DNA from: Lepraria neglecta
Taxonomy: Eukaryota > Ascomycota > Lecanoromycetes > Lecanorales > Stereocaulaceae
Reading direction: 5' to 3'
DNA: 64,000 bases
NCBI GenBank assembly: GCA_033220425.1
Contig: CM065646.1
Span: forward strand, 3,417,501-3,481,500
Shown: one piece after another, positions 59,901-64,000 of the stretch
Position numbering within the stretch: the first letter of the stretch is position 1
Layout: each line of letters starts with the position of its first letter
Notes under the pieces: model-generated
The model's database searches: none
The model's input: only the letters and a program-made list of their open reading frames with translations
What the model was told of the DNA's origin: nothing
Program-made: the position numbers and the translations under genes

Positions 59901-60089
59901 CGCCAAATCAGCGGCATGCCGGCGATACTGCAATGGTTCGTGACCTAGCAGCACTTAGAAAGTGACTTTGGTAGTCCCTACCACGAGTCTGTGGACCCGT
60001 ACAGAAAGTGCTGCTTAGTAAAGCGGAAAGTTGATGGGCAAGGTAGCCCAGGCACGAAGCTATGCAAGAAGGCGAGGTTGCTAGTCTAG
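56923..60089 (+). pseudogene. patatin-like phospholipase, five introns, RIP stops
   Basis: ATG 56923 (MNFCEYITWLQVSGLEDITL). The N-terminal extension of about 480 residues reads PSLLLFLGHRAKNVALRELF and ends in CTICG just before the catalytic domain. Patatin domain: SIDGGGVRG (oxyanion loop, 58416-58436), nucleophile elbow GISSG with Ser at 58527-58529, KHLRPKKREEEVYVWEA, GRATSAAP, and the Asp of QDGGLAHNNPA at 59205. Introns: 57932-57981, 58534-58582, 58931-58981, 59037-59088 and 59116-59161, all GT...AG; the last has TACTAAC. Splicing restores every frame. Stops such as TAG (PKA*RPSL), TAA 59568 and others hit Gln/Trp codons. The natural end is probably TAG 60087-60089. Patatins hydrolyse phospholipids, and in fungi they occur alone or as NLR effector domains. 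Confidence 0.75.
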
Positions 60090-60477
60090 GGCCAGGGGGC
60101 TGGATTGCTTTTACTTATTATATTCATACGCAACGGGAATTTCAGTACGAGATTATTTATTCGAGAGAACCTATAGTGTCTAGTAGTATACTCAAGTGAT
60201 ATATTAATAAGTTCATACTGAAACGCGGAAAATCCAGTATCACGGAACTTGCTATCGTTACGATACATAATCCCTAGATAGGGCCATTCTACTGGTTTTC
60301 CGAACAGCGCGTCTATATAGAGGCTTTATACTCAACGTCAGCTATACCTAAGGAATTAGTATTCTATTACTAAGTCAAATAGCTAGTAAGGTCTCGCTAT
60401 CTAGGCGAGCCTGAGTATGCCGCCACTACCAGCGTCGGCTTAGACATGGATGACCTACGGGGAGCTGTTGAGACGGA
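60090..60477. other. spacer downstream of patatin-like gene
   Basis: RIP-like sequence with no convincing frame. The minus open frame 60086-60268 looks accidental. Confidence 0.3.
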
Positions 60478-61640
60478 GTGGTAGGACGTGACCTTTGCAC
60501 TGCCAAACCCGGTCTCGAGCTAGAAATAACGCACGACATACCGGTTATTCTTGTCATATATACGTTAATTTTCGACGGAGCAGCTATTTTTGAACATAAG
60601 CCGCGTTATATTGCTGCCGAACCAAAAATATATATCAAAAGCAGTACCACCTTAGTGCTTCCCGGCAGTGCGACTACTATACTAGATTTCCCTACTTCTC
60701 CGTCGACTTTCCCGACGAACTATAGCACGTTTCGAAAGATAAAAGGTATACCCGCCCGCAAGGTTCAGTCGACCAATATGCCCTATACAGTTCATGTCCC
60801 ATCTATCACCGCGAGGAGGAGCGTATAGGAGAAGTTCCGAAGGAGAAAGGTGAATTTGTTTAGAAAAGCGGACTAGCTCTCCAATATTGCTGGTGCAATA
60901 GTCTGCGTCCTTATCGTGCGAAACGAAATATATTACACTTACAGTTCTATAAGCAAAGATTTTTTGCCGTCCTCTTTTGTAGGTATTTATTTTACTTTCC
61001 AGTCCTCGAGCTTACCTCTTCTAGGTGACAAAATTTCAAAATATTGAGCGTAAGGGACCATAGGACTACGTAAAAAAGCGTGGCAAAGATTCTAAGGCTC
61101 TAAAGACCTAGGTAGCCGAGGTTAATCGCGAGACGTAGATCGTGACGTCTCCGTTTAGTACAGCTATACCTATAGAGAGTGATATGTAGACCGAGTATAG
61201 TAAAAGATTAATGTAATACGAAAGTGAGACTACGAACGTGGATACCGCGGAAATCCCATCCGATTTAGAGATAACTAATAGGTTTCATAATAGTACTTAT
61301 ATCTGTACCCTAGCGGCGCGCAACAAGTTTGAACAGAGTACTAAATAGTTAGATCAATATAACGGGCCGAAGGAAAATGTGGAGACCTTAAACGACTTGA
61401 TCCTCCTACTACTTAAAGTAAAGAGTGACGAGCGTACGCTAATATAGAACTATAGTACGATTCCGTTAGCGCTTTCTATGTATGCTTTCGGGACTAACTA
61501 TATCCCGGAAGATAGTATAGGGTTCCCGCTTAAGTAGAATATCCTAGAGAACTACTGGAGTAATTACGAAGAGTAATTTGACGATAGCCGATAGATCCTA
61601 CTACTACTAGATTTTGATTAGTTCTCTATAGCGAAAACTT
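60478..61640 (+). pseudogene. unrecognised frame, RIP-degraded
   Basis: An open 116-codon piece (60478-60828) reads PGLELEITHDIPVILVIYTL, PKIYIKSSTTLVLPGSATTI and a TARRSV end. After RIP-type stops a further plus-strand piece reads YICTLAARNKFEQSTK, PKENVETLNDLILLLLKVKS and IPLALSMYAFGTNYIPEDSI up to about 61560. Whether these are one gene is unclear. No domain recognised. Confidence 0.3.
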
Positions 61641-61747
61641 TATAAGTAAAATAAAGAGGCCTTTTAACGTTTCAGAGTTCTTTTAGTTTTTTTTAGCGAT
61701 ATATAGTATATAAGCAGTATATTATGGGATAGTACCTAAGGTATAAA

Positions 61748-61830
61748 GCGAGTCACCAGACCGAAAGTATCACCGGTCTATTACCGGCGAGTCACCGCAG
61801 GGCGAGTCACCGTATAGCGAGTCACCGCGC
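61748..61830 (+). repeat. four copies of GCGAGTCACC
   Basis: GCGAGTCACC occurs at about 61748, 61787, 61803 and 61817, with variable spacing and an additional TATCACCGGTC. It shares the AGTCACCG core with the palindrome cluster at 55264-55306. Confidence 0.75.
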
Positions 61831-62270
61831 TAAAAGAAGATTTCGAGATAATCCTAGACTAGTGCAGTATGTACTAATTATAGAGATAACATATATACAT
61901 CTTCGATACACTTCCCCCTGAGCTAATCTTTGTCTAAGCGGGCTCTAGATCACTTTGCTGAATAGGTGGTCTAGTCCTACACTTAATAGTATATAAGAGG
62001 CGGGTCTTAAAGCTTGAGCAGCTGCGTATAGATAGTATTGCGGTTCTTATAGGCTTAATACGTTCATACCCATATATAATATTACAAGTCCAGGTAGTAT
62101 CCCTAGTCTTTAAATAGGGTGATAATCTAACTATAGTATTCAGGGAGCGAACGGCCCCCTATATACTTCAAACCTTTCCTTTCTAAGCGAAGTTACTCGC
62201 TATAACGGGTTACTATAGGGCCCTACTAATTCGCCTATACCTGATTCCGCTTTGACACATTATCGTCGTG
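61831..62270. other. AT-rich spacer
   Basis: RIP-like, no followable frame. Confidence 0.3.
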
Positions 62271-62279
62271 AACTACAAG

Positions 62280-62990
62280 GTTTAGCCACAAATTAGCAAC
62301 TTAGTCACTACCTGGGAAAATTGCAAGAGATAACAGAAAAGGTATAGTAAGAGAAGGCCAAGGCGGTATAGATCGCTAATAGCCATACTCAGCTTAAGGT
62401 TAAAATACGGGATATAGAGCAAGAGCTTTCTAATAAAAGCCAGAGGCTCTATAATATTACGGATTACCTCAAGAATATAAGCGAAAGTCTATTAAGAGCG
62501 GAACTTCTTTCTAAGGAGTAATGGAGTATAGTTGTAAACCTCACCGGGGCCTTGCGTACATAAATCGTTGAAGGGAGGGAGATCGACGTGTCTAGCCTAT
62601 TCTATAAGAAGGAAACGATAAAGTATGAGCTAAATAACTTGAAGGACTCTGTTAGTGATAAGTAGGCGCAATTGGACAGGAAGATATAGGACTTGGAAAG
62701 TGCAAAGGCGGACAACGAAATTACTAGGACTACCTTGGAGTCTGCACTTACCGTTAAATAGCGCAATATTAAAAATCTCGCTAGTGAGCTCGGTGTCACT
62801 GCCTAGAGACTCCAGCAACTGGAAGCGGTTAGTAAGCAATGGTCATCCGTGCTTGCGGCGAAGGATACTGAGATTAGTTACCTGTACTAGAGACTGTCGG
62901 CATGGGAAAGCCAACCTAAGGTCGGTCCTGTACCGCAAAGGAAATACGCAGGACGTAATAGCAGATAATTCATTGAGATAAGTAATCATA
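62280..62990 (+). pseudogene. coiled-coil protein remnant, RIP-degraded
   Basis: One plus frame of about 230 codons is followable with TAG/TAA interruptions: NSHTQLKVKIRDIEQELSNK, SQRLYNITDYLKNISESLLR, YKKETIKYELNNLKDSVSDK and EITRTTLESALTVK, then ELGVTA*RLQQLEAVSK. Clear heptad pattern throughout. The open frames 62602-62799 (minus) and 62655-62981 (plus, other frame) are shadows. No family recognised. The start is unclear; the C-terminal end is near 62970-63060. Confidence 0.4.
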
Positions 62991-63177
62991 TCGTAGTCCA
63001 AGCGCACTCAGCATTTAAGGCACATATCATCTTGTCAGTCTTGGGCCTATATCTAATATAGCGGGTTTAAATCTAGTTATAACATATAAGGAAGTAGAAT
63101 ATAAAGAGCAAAACACATATTTGCGGCTGTGAAAGTGAGCGAGTAATGTATACATAACCTGAAAAGATGACTGGCGT

Positions 63178-64000
63178 TTACTGGGTAGCCCGGCTTCCCG
63201 TTGTGCCGGTAAGCGATGGACCTACTAATAGACTCCCTTTCTGTTGTGAAATGTTCTGGACAGGCACCCAGACCGGGTGGACTAGACGGCGCGTGGTATA
63301 GCCGCTTTCGTCCACTTTGAGAAGAATAGGGATCCCCGTTACTAATACCGCCTCTAGAAGGGTAAAGATATCTGGGTTAATATCGAGCGTAAGAGCGTAT
63401 AGCGACTGGGGCCTGATCTCGGCGTTCGACGCGGTAATAGATGGGTTCGAGATGAATCGCGTGGTTTTAGAGGCCGACCGAAGTCGGCTAATAGTTATTA
63501 GCGGCGGCGCAGATGTATCCCCCAACTTCGATATTACTGGTATATGATAAGTAGATAGCTGCGGTATGGAAGGAGAGGATACGACTTACCTAAAGGCGAC
63601 TTGAAAGAGTCATACCATAGGCTACTTCGAGCTATAGAGGGACTCTATTGTGGCGTTAAGCTCGAGGGGAGGCTCCCCTGAGGCCTTCTAGTTACGCAAA
63701 GACTACTATCAATAGCGGTGTCAATCGACTCGCAGACCTCTAAGGATACTTGTGATATGGCAATTGGCAAGCGTCCCGCGCTCCTGCTCACCATCGCTGA
63801 TCCTTGGGAAACCCTTACATAGCTAGGCTCGTCTGGTACTACAGATATACCAGTAGTATATATGGTCGAGGGGGAGCTCTGCGTCAGTACCCATACGTTA
63901 CCGCCAAGGACATTGCTGTTACTGTCCGTTATGGTATATTTAAAGGTCGATGCTTTTTAGAGCGTAGTCACGCTTGCCGGAGGTATACTAAGACCTTGCT
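63178..64000 (-). pseudogene. unrecognised protein, 5' end beyond window
   Basis: Minus strand, cut by the right edge. The upstream exon reads STFKYTITDSNSNVLGGNVW, VVPDEPSYVRVSQGSAMVSR and LPIAISQVSLEVCESIDTAI, then a TAG near 63647 (Gln/Trp position) and WYDSFKSPL. A 53-bp phase-1 intron (GTAAGT...ACCAG, about 63538-63590) joins it to VISKLGDTSAPPLITISRLR, IFTLLEAVLVTGIPILLKVD and ESGYTTRRLVHPVWVPVQNI, ending at 63178-63180. Beta-rich character. I do not recognise the family. The plus frame 63317-63547 is a shadow. Confidence 0.4.

Noticed and set aside
40201-60089. In-frame TAG/TAA at Gln positions as a reassigned genetic code
   Set aside because: Trp codons also become TAG/TGA, start ATGs become ATA, and catalytic residues change by the same C-to-T/G-to-A types, which fits RIP and not codon reassignment.
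1-64000. Starship giant-element captain (tyrosine recombinase)
   Set aside because: The cargo-like gene mix suggested it, but I found no DUF3435-like recombinase reading on either strand.
1-64000. tRNA or rRNA genes
   Set aside because: I looked for clover-leaf A/B box signatures and rRNA-like blocks by eye and saw none I could support.

Overview
The window looks like a gene-poor, heterochromatic (possibly subtelomeric) block from a filamentous ascomycete. The evidence is short 46-80 bp GT...AG introns with CTNAC-like branch sites, fungal-restricted gene families (NACHT-WD40 NLR, patatin-like phospholipase, FHA-kinase-ankyrin protein, EST1-like protein, Plavaka transposase), and a pervasive signature of repeat-induced point mutation (RIP): TpA is very common, CpA/TpG is scarce and CpG is retained. 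I read almost every gene as a pseudogene that keeps its long reading frame but carries stops at former Gln (CAR) or Trp (TGG) codons. Several also show ATG-to-ATA start losses. No dinucleotide counts or database searches were run; family calls come from motifs read by eye.

Layout. 0-12 kb: RIP-degraded Plavaka-type transposase (minus), then two diverged copies of an SNF2-like helicase gene (plus), the second truncated and internally deleted. 12-18 kb: an unrecognised RIP-degraded frame and a protein-kinase-like gene split by a 1468-bp LTR element with 183-bp LTRs and a 5-bp target duplication. 18.9-25.6 kb: a large interrupted inverted repeat whose arms both carry an EST1-like gene, with an unknown gene in the loop. 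26-36 kb: strongly degraded DNA with an inactive pepsin-like membrane protein, a secreted/membrane protein and a coiled-coil protein, all minus. 36-39 kb: a 108-bp direct repeat pair around a 1.26-kb segment, then a thaumatin-like gene. 40-44 kb: a NLR (SesA-type N-terminus, amyloid-like PP motif, NACHT, seven WD40 repeats). 45-49 kb: FHA-kinase-ankyrin gene (minus). 49-56.5 kb: unknown and coiled-coil genes plus a small spliced frame without stops. 57-60 kb: patatin-like phospholipase with five introns. 60-64 kb: unknown degraded frames.

Functionally, the right half groups decayed families typical of fungal heterokaryon-incompatibility or innate-immune repertoires: an NLR sensor, a phospholipase effector type, and an ankyrin kinase. 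The left half groups transposons and duplicated sequence. The most reliable structural observations are the LTR insertion that splits a kinase frame and the EST1-like inverted duplication with a microhomology deletion in one arm.
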